64,000 bases of DNA from positions 17,533 through 81,532 of the forward strand of contig QKWP01001996.1 in the NCBI GenBank assembly GCA_003550325.1. The letters run 5' to 3'. Shown piece after piece: positions 10,551 through 21,270 of this stretch. This DNA comes from Gigaspora rosea (lineage: Eukaryota > Glomeromycota > Glomeromycetes > Diversisporales > Gigasporaceae). How positions within the stretch are numbered: position 1 is the stretch's first letter; every line of letters starts with the position of its first letter. The translations under genes were made by a program, and so were the position numbers. The notes beneath the pieces are model-generated. The model made no database searches. It was given only the letters and a program-made list of their open reading frames with translations, and was not told where the DNA came from.

Positions 10551-12743
10551 ATTCACCCCTTCTTGGTTTTTCACGTCCTGAGAAAAATAACTTATACTAA
10601 TTCTTTCCCTCTTTTTACCCTAGTTACCAAAACAACTAAAAAGAAACAAAATTAAAAAAAACTAAATTCAAAAAAAAACTTGGTCTTTCCCGAACTAAAA
10701 ACACAAAAAAAACTAAAAACAAAACGCTATCTAAAATCGCCTATGTTTGCATTTTTTTTTTTTTTTTTACGTTTAGTTAATTTTTTTTTCTCTCTTTTTT
10801 TTCTATTTTACTTTTAGTAATCCCCTCTCGGGATCGAAGACACGGTTCCTTTCCACAATAATGGCAAGTATAGGGTGGCTTTTTTGGTAAGATTCTTCAT
10901 GAATCGACTCTGATTTAACTTTACTAATTAATTTTTTTTTGATACAGGGGCCTTTTTGGATTTCGATTTTGATGATATGGGCTACCGGGGGCTTCTTTTG
11001 TCCTACATCCATTTCTATGTTCTCTCGTTCAACTCCACTTCGCCTTAAAAATTTATTAATCTTTTTCTTCCACTTTTTGCAGGCTTTTTCCAGACTCTTT
11101 CCGTTTCGGCCATAGGGTCCACCAGGGTCGAATTGTCCAGTAGCAAAGCCATCTTCAGCATGATTCAAATACAGTTCGTCATCGACACACAACTTTTTTC
11201 GAAACTCTTCAACTGTCTTTATCCAAGATCCACCGCTCGTCTTAATGCTCCTCCCGTAAGTGATATTTCTGATTTATTCTCATTTCTTTCATTCCTCTTA
11301 ACATCTTCATCAACTAACGTTTCCCTATCACTTTCATCTAAATCTTCTTTATCTATGGCTTTGTCTTCTCCACTTTTCTCTTCCGGTTTCAATTCTTCTA
11401 ATTCACCTTTTTCAACTTCAAATTCTACTTTTTCGTCCTTTTTAACTCCATTCTCTTTTTCATAACAAGATCCAGCCGGATTCGTTTCGTCGGTGCCTCC
11501 TATCTCAGCAACTCTGCTTTGATCGTTAGGTAAGTCCTTTTCGTCTTCTCTTTTATTCATCTCGACTTTGAATTCTTTCTTTTCTCTTTCAACTTTACTT
11601 CTATTTTCGTCATAGGGTCCAAGGGTACATTTTCTATCGGCAGTTTCAATCTCTGGTGCCTTTCTTCTTTCGGGTCAAGTCCAGTATGAGATCGCCATAC
11701 ATGGCAGCTAATCGGAGGAGGAGGAGTTACAGGTCAGTTTTTCCTTCCCCAAGACCATTCTCGGCACCATTGACTAGCTCTTCTGGGACAACTTTAGAAT
11801 CGACTACTTCTGGGATTGGGCTTTTCTTTTGCAAGGGCTTTGCTGGGAGAATTCTCGGTGCGGGAGCAACTAGAGATGGGTCTTTCCAGCTTGAATCCAC
11901 GGCCAACTGAACATACGGCGACCAACATACAACTTCTTCGGGACCAATATCATCCTTATCGAAGTGCTCTTCCGGGACGAAATATGAATCGAGAATTTCT
12001 GCCATGGAACTTTCCGTAATCTGGGGCTTTGAGTGGACTTTCGGCGCAGCAACTATACAAGGCACAGAAGGCGGACTTTCTATGGACGGGGTTATATACA
12101 GGAGCAGGTATACGATATTTTCTTCTTCTTCTTGTATTATTTCTTCTAATATTTTCAACACAAATTCCAGGGCTTGATAAATTTGCTCATTATCAAGCTT
12201 GCAGTTTCCGAAGGCTTCGTCGATAATTTCCTGGGCTTCTACAGCATGTTTTTCGGTAAGTGCTTCAAAAAGGGCGGCGCACGTTTCATCAAGTTAGATC
12301 ACTTGCAGGCACCTACTAACGATATGACCTCTTTCTTTACAATAGGTACATTTTATTTTTTTCTGCGGGCTTCGTTTGGTCGATTGGAAGTTTCGAAGGT
12401 TCAATGGGGCTTGTTGTAATCGGGTCTCTTTTGTTCGGGTTTCCTTCTGTATTCGGGTTTCGCTAAATATTGGCGGCGAGTATATGTCATACATAGATAT
12501 ATTTTCCTTCTTTAGAACTCAGTTTCGAAAAAACAAATTTACAGCATATTCAAAAATTTACAAAAAAAAACAAGGCGGACACGGTGCGTTAGTCCAATTC
12601 AAACACATAAAAAAAACAAGCACACTATTTCGTCAGTGCCTCAAAAATCAAAAACAAAAACTAAAAAAAAACAAAAAGGGGAAATATCAAAAAAAATTCT
12701 ATTTGTCGAAATATGGGTTCTCCAATGCGGGAAAATATCAGCG
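10551..12743 (-). pseudogene. gag-like and accessory frames of LTR element A
   Basis: Read on the minus strand, the first frame (12294-12494) carries a retroviral-type zinc knuckle, C-x2-C-x4-H-x4-C, at 12309-12350: C, C, H and C are all present in CTYCKERGHIVSRC. This nucleic-acid-binding motif is typical of nucleocapsid parts of Gag. Downstream are three frames in succession: 11727-12161 (144 codons, acidic and proline-rich), 11219-11560 (113 codons, extremely Glu/Lys/Asp-rich, probably disordered) and 10803-11192 (129 codons, basic stretch near its middle). They are separated by stops, so either a continuous polyprotein has broken or they are separate. I recognise no pol domain. Plus-strand frames here are shadows. 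Confidence 0.7.
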
Positions 12744-12765
12744 TCGAATCTCATAGTCACCACCA
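12744..12765 (-). promoter_or_regulatory. tRNA primer binding site of LTR element A
   Basis: Three bases inside the right LTR, the plus strand reads TCGAATCTCATAGTCACC followed by ACCA. This is a complete tRNA 3' end: T-loop TCGAAT, T-stem CTCAT, acceptor AGTCACC, discriminator A and CCA. The minus strand starts TGGTGG, as expected for a primer site. The match of ~22 nt is longer than the usual 8-18. Which tRNA it is was not determined. Confidence 0.85.
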
Positions 12766-12768
12766 AAT

Positions 12769-13544
12769 TGTCGAAGGCACTGGGTGTGTGATATGAATGA
12801 ACAACCAATCACACACCCAACAAGAACAAAAAAAAACTCAGACACAAGGGACCTCGTAACAAGTCTGATATAGAGAGGCAGATTGATTTGGCAAGGCTAA
12901 GGCTTGTCTGGCTTGTTACGGGAGGACAGCTTATACGAGAATCAAGGAAATTCTTAAACTCAAAGGGCACGTGAGTTTTTATTTATCATTTTCGAACTTT
13001 ACAAGAGACACACACATGGACCTAAAACCCCTTACAACAGAACAAATTCTACCTTTATTTATAAAACTTACAAAAGAAACAAAAAGAAGAAAATTGAACT
13101 TTTCCTTTATCAACTTTATCATGCCACAATCGTTGACAATCGATTTCCCACATTTAAATTAACAAAGCCTCAAATGCAACCGGTTTATGTATCATAATTC
13201 TAATTGTCAGTCAAATTTCGTTAATTAAACTATTCCTTTTTAGTCTAGCACTATCGATTGATCTGATCTTGCAACGATTGCTCTCTTTTCTTCTATAAAA
13301 TCATGGAGGCTTGGTTATGATTTCTGCATGATCTTCATATGGTTTAGCAGAGTATCAGGGCCAGGATCAGGTCTTGTATCTTTCTAACGATTTAAATTTT
13401 TTTTTTTTATTTATTTTTTCACGGCGCAGTTATAGGAATCACATGCATTACGTGGCTGAGATCTACATGGTCACGATTCTGCCAGTGGCTCTTTCGGTCT
13501 TGAGAAAAATTCGACCGTTATGGGATCTGAGTCTGCTCCTAACA
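12769..13544 (-). repeat. LTR of element A (5' LTR in element sense)
   Basis: 776 bp, homologous to 9771-10550. Next to the primer site, so it is the upstream LTR of the minus-strand element. Confidence 0.93.
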
Positions 13545-13551
13545 ATAGAGA

Positions 13552-13945
13552 TTTTATATAGTCAGCCAATCGTTTTTTAATGATATCTGGCCACCCACTA
13601 GACCAATTTGGATGATCTAACCACCATTAGATGCGTCTCGACGAGCTCTACAACTTTTAATTAGTGGGCATGTATCGTAATTTAGTAAGAAAAAAACTTT
13701 TAGATGGAAGCACGCCACATTTCGCCTATAGTGATTTTCATATGTAATTACCAGCACGGATTTTTATATAGTCGGCCAATCGTTTTTTGACAATAACTCG
13801 CCACTCACTAGGCTGTTTGGATGATCTAACCACCGTTAGATGCGTCTCAACGAGCTCTACAACTTTCAATTATGGACATGTATCGTTAACTTAGTAAGAA
13901 AAAAACTTTAGATGGAAGAACACCACATTTCGCCATTTTCTGGTT
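13552..13945 (-). repeat. Two tandem copies of the ~215-bp module (inverted)
   Basis: Inverted counterparts of 9357-9755. Together with the TIR-proximal AT linkers, they made the original PIF-like element largely palindromic before LTR-A split it. Confidence 0.88.
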
Positions 13946-13959
13946 GACAGGCGGATTAT

Positions 13960-14745
13960 CAATTAAAATTTTAAAAAATTTTTAAAATTTAATATTAAAT
14001 AAAATTTGAACTAATGATTCGTTTTGGATGATTTTACTACCAAACTGTTCGTCTCAATGAGACGATTCCAACGAGCCTAAAATCATCAAAATCCAATTAT
14101 TGGATCCCAAGATCGTTATAAATTTGTATTGCTTTAATTATATTAGTTTTGTATATATTAAAAATTATTATTAAAGTTCTTATAAACTTTAACATTGAAT
14201 AACTTGTGAACTAGTGATCCATTTTAGGTGATTTTACTACCAAAATTCTCGTCTCAGTGAGACGATTCCAATGAATCTAAAATTGTTAAATTCTGATCAC
14301 GGGATCCCAAGATCGTTATAGATTTGTGTTATATTAATATAAAATATATTAAATTAATTAAAAATAACACAAATCTATAACGTTCTTGGGATTCTGTGAT
14401 CAAATTTTAACGATTTTAGGTTCATTAGAATCGTCTCACTGAGACGAGCATTTGGTAGTAAAATCATCTAAAACTTAATACTGGTTCACAAGTTATTCAA
14501 TGTTAAAGTTTATAAGAACTTTAAAAATAATTTTTAATATATACGAAACTAATATAATTAAAGCAATACAAATTTATAACGATCTTGGGATTCCATAATT
14601 GGATTTTGGCGATTTTAGGCTCGTTGGAATCGTCTCATTGAGATGAATATTTTGGTAGTAAAATCATCCAAACCGGATCATTGGTTCAAATTTCATTTAA
14701 TATTAAATTTTAAAATTTTTTTATAATTTTAAAAAATTTTAGCCA
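13960..14745. repeat. ~785-bp palindrome built of smaller palindromes
   Basis: The arms 13960-14343 and 14346-14745 are near-complete inverted copies. Each arm holds two related ~200-bp segments with the self-complementary CGTCTCANTGAGACG followed by ATTCCAACGA or ATTCCAATGA. It is the right half of the PIF-like element and has no reading frame. Confidence 0.85.
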
Positions 14746-14833
14746 ATCAAATTGCAGTATTTATTATCAGGTGGGGGGTAGGGGGGTAGTTACTTAGTAG
14801 ACCCTAATCACCTGATAAATGGCGCTCCCCTAA

Positions 14834-15581
14834 CCAAATATATTTCATAAGTAATAGTATAGAGCTATCATAAAAATTTGAGGTCTTTGTACTATTCTTG
14901 TGGCTGCAGATCTAATTAGCACTAAAAACAAATAGTCTTTGTACTGCTCTCGCAGCCACAAAGCCCTATTGACAACTTATCAAAATGCTTTGTATTGATA
15001 GGTGAGAAAAGAATGAGATAAAGACTTAGCCTTCTATAAGATAAATGATATTAAAAAGAAAGATAGCCTTTTTTAACTAAACAAAATCTTTAAATATTTC
15101 GTGATCTTACCCTTTTGTCCTAACAACATCATACTATAGGCATATGGTTTTGTTTTACTTACTATTGTAAAAAAATCTTTAATATTGTTTGAAATAGATA
15201 TTCGGGGAATTAACTTACAATTACCAGTAATACCAAGATCGATCAACTTTTTAAGAAATAATAACTCAAAGATGTTATTTTTTATATAAAAATATTTGGA
15301 TCCAATAATAAAAACATATGACATTAGTATTTTTTCTTGTTGCTGAATACTATTGTTTGAATAGATGGCTGGCGTACATCAATGCTCATTAAGAGTTTAG
15401 AAACTCGAAGTTAAACTTGTGAATGTATGCACATAGTTCACTACAATTAACAATAAAAACAATATTAAAAACTTAATAATTGTAAAATTATTGCGTATAA
15501 AGAATCATGCACATGAATTTGTATTCGTGTACAAGAATTCAGGCTCAACTAATATGTAATAATTAATGGATTTTAAAAAAT
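14834..15581. other. hAT 1 interior with a short coding remnant
   Basis: The minus-strand frame 15073-15324 (83 codons, rich in Lys, Ile and Leu, with ...LLFLKKLIDLG...) has protein-like composition rather than random AT translation. It may be an exon-sized relic of a transposase. I cannot name a family. The rest is non-coding. Confidence 0.35.
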
Positions 15582-17127
15582 AGTGCACCTGCACCACAGT
15601 GCACCCCCGGATGACACACCCGGATCACCCCGGATTAGTGATCGATGGCGCACTTCAGATTACATAATCGATGTGATCAATGGTACGTTTTTTTTATTAA
15701 AAATTTTATTTAAGAATTACGATTTATAGCGATTGATAGATTTAATTTATTAATCTTGCACAACATGATACAATAATTATGTCATATTACAAATCGCATC
15801 AACTACCTGATCGCGATTACTAAAAAACAACCCTACCTACCCTTACCCTAACCCTAACCTAACTAATAGCGAAAACAAAGTATTTGCTACACATTCTCAT
15901 ATGCCACTTCGTTATACATATTACAGCTTGTGTTGCTTCACTTACGCTCAGCAACACAGACAGGGCTCGCTTCACTCACCCTGTAGTCTCTTCGCTTCAG
16001 CTATCGCCTCCGCTTCGCTCCCTTTTCTAAATATTTGATACAATCACAACTAATCTACTCTAACTTACTCTAACCCTAACCCAACCTAATGACTCATGGC
16101 GAAAATACACGTTAAACCGATCGTATCAACGACTATAAAAGTAATTCACCATTCTGATTACGGAGATACCAACAACGAAGGTAAAAAAAGAGATGAACTT
16201 GACAGAAGAAGATCCTTCATGAGATGCCAAAACCTAACGTATTTACAACGATAAAATAATACACCACCAAGAAAACTTTAAGACATTTAATGAACTTAGA
16301 AAGAAAAATCAAGCGTTAGTAAGCGTTCACAAGTAAAACAAACAAGAACAAAAATAATACATCCCAAGATTCCAAAAATACTCCCAGGAAAACTCAAAAC
16401 GCGCTATAAAAATGAACAAGCGTTAATAACATATTCACAACTTAAATATAAACAACGATATAAACGAAGTCATGCTTCCCTAAAATAGCCACTACATTGG
16501 GCTACCAAAAAAGGCTCGCGGTAAATGGCTTCACCAACAACGACGGCATGAGATCACACGAAGGTCGGCAAAATCCCAGAAACACCAATAGCTACAGCCT
16601 TAATAACAATAAACAAACAATAACACAACAAAGTTATAATATCCACGACTACCAAAATAACCATAGCAACGATCACTCAACCGAATGGCGTTATTTATCA
16701 TTTAAAAAAAAAGTTAGTAATGAAAAACCACAAAAACACAACAACAACGGAGCAAGGCTCTAAATCAACAAACTCACCTTCTCCACTGCCTCTCTACTGA
16801 CAACAAGGTCTGACAAAAAACCTGCGCTCAAAGTCGAATACCACGAAATTGCACTAACCGCGAGTCCATGCCTACAACAGAACGTCAAAATCACACAACC
16901 GAAAACAAAGTCAGCAAGAATGGGCAGTCGAAAGGACCATAAATAACAAAAGGCGAAATCATGCCAATGACAACCATGACTGCTGAGATAACTACCAGTA
17001 TAATTTGAAACGAATGTAAGTATATAATAAAAAAAAACAGTGATTATCATGATTATCGATCATCACTGATTGTTTATGTGTTTATGTACCCCGTGATCTG
17101 GGGGTGCACTATAGTGCACAGTGCACC
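15582..17127. mobile_element. Non-autonomous element with TGCAC-rich inverted ends and telomere-like core
   Basis: The left end contains AGTGCACCCCCGGATGACAC, and the right end, read inverted, AGTGCACCCCCAGATCACGG. Both are preceded by TGCACYNTGCAC. No clean TSD was read. The interior is GC-richer than its surroundings and carries (CCCTAA)-like runs at 15833-15860 and 16068-16085. Frames 16497-16763 (+, 88 codons, Asn/Gln-rich) and 16760-17050 (-, 96 codons) are open but unrecognised and may be chance. It is nested in hAT element 1. Confidence 0.65.
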
Positions 17128-17255
17128 AAAATATAGATTTCATAATTAATTTATTAAAAAATTTTTTGTATATTAACTCAAAGTTTTTTGTATTTAAACT
17201 ACTACAATAACAAACTTTAATAAATTTCTTTATTCAACAAATATACAGCGATCAA

Positions 17256-20200
17256 ATGCTTGAAGAAAAACCCATTAGCGAAAACAATATACCACCTGAA
17301 TTTGAAGATACCTATAATTTCGATGAATATAGCAATTTTTTAGACATTGATAATGTTAATAACAATTTTAATACTAATTTTTTAAGTGAAGATAATTTAA
17401 ATGATGATAATTCAAATGAAGATAATAATTTAAACGAAGATGATTTTACAGCTCAATCTGCACCTATTACCCAATATTTTCCATCATCTGAAGCTTCTAC
17501 AAAATCAAAATCAAAAGTAATAAATAAAAAAAAAAGGCCTGCAAAAAGCTGGGTATGGAAATATACTCGCCAAGATAGATTAACTAAAAAAAATATTGTT
17601 TAGTCCATATAAAAAATGACTATAGCACTTCTGAACGTTGTAAAACTGTATTTAAGCCCAAAACCTCAACATCTAGTATAGCTGCACATTTACGCACTAA
17701 ACACTGAATTTTTAAAGTAAAAAAATGGGAAGCACAACCATCTAAATTATTAACTTCTCAATTAACTATTGATACAATGTTCGAAAACCAAGCAGAAAAC
17801 AACACCACTCTTTCCGAAAATCAACAAATGCACATTACATACCGATTAGTTGCCTGGATAGTAGAATCAATGATGCCCTTAATTGCATAAATGGTGACCG
17901 GTTTCGAGATTTTTGTTATGAGATTAATAGACAATTCGAGGTTCCCTGTACTAATACAGTTAAAAACATAATTAAAGAATTAGTACTTTATGCGCATACT
18001 ACTTTAAAAGAGATAATACACCAAACTATGATTTCAGTTTGTATAACAACCAATCTATGGACACAAAATCATGTTCCATATATTGGTATTACTGCACATT
18101 GGCTTTCTGAAGATTCATCATATACCAATCTCTAATTACAATTGAGCATTTTTCTTACCCGCATACAGGAGATTGAATCGAAGATATTCTACGTAAAGTT
18201 CTTGTTAAGTGGGAGATATTTGATAAACTTAGTACCATAGTAACTGATAATGCAACATCCATGTTAAAAGCAATTCAACAATTAGGTGCTAGCCATCTTG
18301 GTTGTACAGCCCACACTATTTACCTTGCAGTTACAGACGGTTTGAAAGAATGTGAAACCTTAATTGGACGTGCAAAATTGTTAAATAATTTTTTAGTAAA
18401 ACGCGATACGTGGGTTGATTGAAAAGTTTTGCACTTAGATCAATATCTCAATCAGTTTTAAAGATATCATTTTAAAATTAATATACTTTAATATAGTGGT
18501 TATGATAATTCTATAAAAAAAATTTTGGCCATTTTTATCAAATAGTTTTTAAAATATTAAATTTTTAATTATGTATATAAAAACTATTATAAATTTTTAT
18601 ATATAAAAATTAGTTTAAAAATATTAAAAAAATAAAAATTTTAAACAAATTTCTTTAAAAATTTAAATAATAATAATTTCAATTATATAGTTTTTAAATA
18701 CATAATTTATTTTTAAGTTAAAATGTTAAAATTTAAAAAATTTTAGATTTAAAAATTTTTTTATTTTGCGAAGCTATATATATTTTAAATTTTAATATTT
18801 TCAAATTTTATAAAAAATAATAATTTTTTTTTAGTAATTATCTTTTACAACTATTATATTTTTAAATAAAATTATTAAAATTTATTTAAAATTAAAATAA
18901 TTAAAAATTCTTATATTAGTAATTTTTATCTATCAAATTTAGTAAATAAATTCCTATATATAGTAAGATATACATAGATTTTTAACATATATTAAAAATT
19001 TTTAAATAATTATAAAAAAAATTTTATTTATATAAATTTTAATTATACAAATGCAAATTATTATTTTAGATATATAAATTTTTTTATTATATAAAAATTT
19101 TTTAATAAATAAATTTAATTTGAATTTTTATTTTAATAATTTCCAATTGCTCAAGTTAATAAATTTAAAATCTAATTTTTTTAATAACTATCTTATTAAA
19201 GTTTAACAAAATTTTTTTTACAGAATTATCAGAACTAATATATTTATGTATATTAATTTAAAATTGTATCTTTAAAAATGATTAAAATATTGATCTAAGT
19301 TCAAAACTTTTCAATCACCCCACGTAAATACAGGTAGGCTGAAATTTTTGATATTCGGTAACACCTAAGTAATTTATAGGTCACAAACCAAATAATATCT
19401 TATTAGAAAATTTTGAAATCGATTAATATCATAGATTTTAATCAATTATAATTATTCCCAATGATTAAATGTATTTGAGATTTTTTATCATTATAATTGA
19501 TATGTATAAAATAAATTGATTATATCGATTTTATACATCTTGATTGTAAATTGATTTTGATTTAAACTGATCTTTACTAATAATAATTTCTTAAAATCAA
19601 TTAACAATAATCAACTAAAATGCTTGCAACTAAGTTATAATCAGATTTCAAAATTTTCAGATGAGATTAAATTAATAATTGTTATATTCAATTTTATTAC
19701 TATTTTTTTTATGAAATAACACACAGAGGTGTTATTTTGAATTTTGGCTGAAATTTGAAATTACACTCCTGCATGTCATTCTACAAAAATACAGTATAAA
19801 TAATCCTATTAAAAAAATTTCAGTAGCTAATAAGAAGATAATTAACTATATTGTGATCGGTCATCATCTTTATCAAAATACAGATTGCAATTTCAAAAAA
19901 TACAACAAGATATAATTGAAAAAAAAGAAATACAAGACAGTTTACTATGAATATACGTATCTTGGAGCCTATATCAAGTGACACTACTACGAGATGGAAC
20001 TCTACTTTCTTTATTCTAAAGCGTCTTCTTGAACTTCGGAAGCCTATTGCAGAATTGACTATAAAATTAATAAATGATCCAGACCGTACAGTCCGTGCTG
20101 ATGGTAATATTTTAAAAGAAAGAAAGTTATCAAATAATGAGTGAAAAGGGCTAGAAGAGTTATGTTGAATTTTATATCCTTTTGCCCAAGCATCAATATT

Positions 20201-20879
20201 TATGGGTGGTGATCAATACCCAACATTGGGTATAATGTATCCAACCATAAAACATCTTTTTAAAAATTTAGATCAGATTGAACACACACTTATATATCCC
20301 TCGATTATTGAAACACACAAGACTCTACGTACATCACTAGCATCACGATGGGACGATCCAAAAATGGATGGATGGTTAGCTACATTTCTTGATCCTCGTT
20401 TTAAAACATTATCAGCTGCATCATCTGTAATACAACAAGAGACAATGCAAGAGTTACATAGAAGGCTTGACCTTTCTCAGCAAGAAAAAAGTATACCATC
20501 GGTTAATCAAATTCCAAAAACTGACATGGCCTCGTTTTTTGATGATGAAATATCATCCTCCTTTTCCCCTGTTGATATTGAACTTCAAATGTATTGTTCA
20601 ATTCTGGAAATCCCTAAATACGATTCAAAAGACCCGCCTTATGAGAAATATAATCCATTGAATTGGTGGAGAGAACATAAAAGCTCATTACCTCTCCTTG
20701 CAGAACAAGCACGAATTTTTCTAGGAATACCGGCAACTTCTGTTACTTCAGAACAGTTATTTTCTGATGCAGGCAATACTATAACTGATAAACGTAACCG
20801 CCTTAAACCCAATACTGTTCACGATCTACTATTCTTAAAAGAAAACTCCAAAATTATTAATGTGTATCCTTGTTTATAA
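17256..20879 (+). pseudogene. Broken hAT transposase with BED finger (hAT element 1)
   Basis: The order of parts matches a BED-type hAT transposase. There is an acidic Asn/Asp-rich N-terminus (17256-17603). A BED finger remnant (~17555-17705) keeps Cys and HLRTKH but has lost its first Cys. The RNase H-like core (17900-18410) contains NLWTQNHVPYIGITAHWLS and IVTDNA. A segment with TTRWNST (19990-20010) follows. The C-terminal hAT dimerisation region (20202-20879, 225 codons) includes NPLNWWREHK, ARIFLGIPATS and EQLFSDAGN. Function was DNA cut-and-paste at the element's ends. It is dead: at least three frameshifts, in-frame TGA/TAG stops (several where Trp or Arg is expected) and an inserted MITE at 18412-19321. 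A further 19326-19850 stretch does not align to a transposase and is an intron or another insertion. Confidence 0.88.
18412..19321. mobile_element. MITE with GGGKTGATTGAAAAGTTTTG ends inside the transposase
   Basis: The ~75-bp terminal inverted repeats start GGGTTGATTGAAAAGTTTTG and, inverted from the right, GGGGTGATTGAAAAGTTTTG. ACGT flanks both ends (18408-18411, 19322-19325), a possible 4-bp TSD. The core is extremely AT-rich and non-coding. It separates two blocks of the hAT transposase, so it inserted after the gene arrived. Confidence 0.87.
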
Positions 20880-21095
20880 CAAAATAGACGTGCAATCATG
20901 TAAACTTTGAATTTTTTTAAAAAAAAAATGAATTTTTAAAATCGAATTTAAAAAACTTTAAATTTTATTTAGTTTTCTTCTTTCTATATTACAATTTCAT
21001 ATTAAAATTAGACTAGAATAAACAAAGTAAATAAATATTAAATAGAAATAAAATATGTGTCAAGTATGTACGTGGCGATAATTTTTGGTCATATG
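20880..21095. other. hAT 1 3' region
   Basis: Non-coding sequence between the transposase stop and hAT element 2. Nothing else seen. Confidence 0.4.
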
Positions 21096-21105
21096 TAGTG
21101 TTACA

Positions 21106-21270
21106 AATCGAAAATCGATTAATTGATTAATTGATTAATCGATTAATCGATCAACCCGATTAATCGATTAACCAGATTAACAATTAATCGATCAATCGAT
21201 TAATCGATTAACCTGATTAATCGATTAATCAATCAATTGATTGACTAACTAGTCGCTTAACTAACCAGTC
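21106..21270. repeat. ATCGATT subterminal array, left
   Basis: More than a dozen overlapping AATCGATT/ATTGATT words, mirrored by a similar array at 23106-23230. Clustered subterminal motifs of this type are the usual transposase binding sites of hAT elements. That function is inferred here. Confidence 0.8.

Larger units (their letters stand above)
9771..13544 (-). mobile_element. LTR retrotransposon A, non-autonomous, gag-only
   Basis: The LTRs (9771-10550 and 12769-13544) begin TGTYGAAGG and end CTCCTAACA. ATAG flanks both sides (9767-9770, 13545-13548). Minus-strand polarity is set by the tRNA primer site next to the right LTR, by a purine tract next to the left LTR (minus-strand GAAGGGGTGAA, 10551-10563), and by a minus-strand zinc knuckle. 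The 2.2-kb interior has gag-like and charged frames only, with no protease, reverse transcriptase, RNase H or integrase. It depends on another element's enzymes. The LTRs are close to identical, and the differences I checked are mostly CpG transitions, so the insertion is fairly young. It sits in the PIF-like element. Confidence 0.92.
9217..14830. mobile_element. PIF/Harbinger-like non-autonomous element (TAA TSD)
   Basis: The inverted ends CGGGAGCGC and GCGCTCCCC are flanked by TAA (9214-9216, 14831-14833). The next ~110 bp of each end also match inverted (ATTTATCA, CACCTGAT, the poly-G/C block, TGATTGGCTAAAATTTTTT). Without the LTR-A insertion it is ~1.84 kb and non-coding. Inside are inverted arrays of a ~215-bp module and a ~785-bp palindrome. 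No transposase gene is seen, so it must be mobilised in trans. It is nested in hAT element 1. Confidence 0.87.

Noticed and set aside
11133..12756. Plus-strand frames over the interior of LTR-A
   Set aside because: They are shadows of the Glu/Lys-rich minus-strand frames (Ser/Phe-rich as expected). Zinc knuckle, primer site and purine tract fix the minus strand.
9771..13544. CRISPR-like or tandem duplication explanation for the 780-bp repeats
   Set aside because: TG..CA ends, a flanking 4-bp duplication, a primer site and a purine tract identify LTRs.
15833..16090. Chromosome end or internal telomere
   Set aside because: Runs are only 2-3 imperfect units within an inverted-repeat element, with transposon sequence on both sides.
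19326..19850. A further MITE within the transposase
   Set aside because: Only an 8-bp TAACACCT/AGGTGTTA inversion is visible. It could equally be an intron or eroded coding, so it is not called.
17256..20879. TGA as a tryptophan codon (alternative genetic code)
   Set aside because: Several in-frame TGAs fall where Trp is plausible, but others sit at Arg positions and accompany frameshifts. The intact CMTR1 gene uses TGG for Trp and contains no in-frame TGA. Decay explains the pattern.
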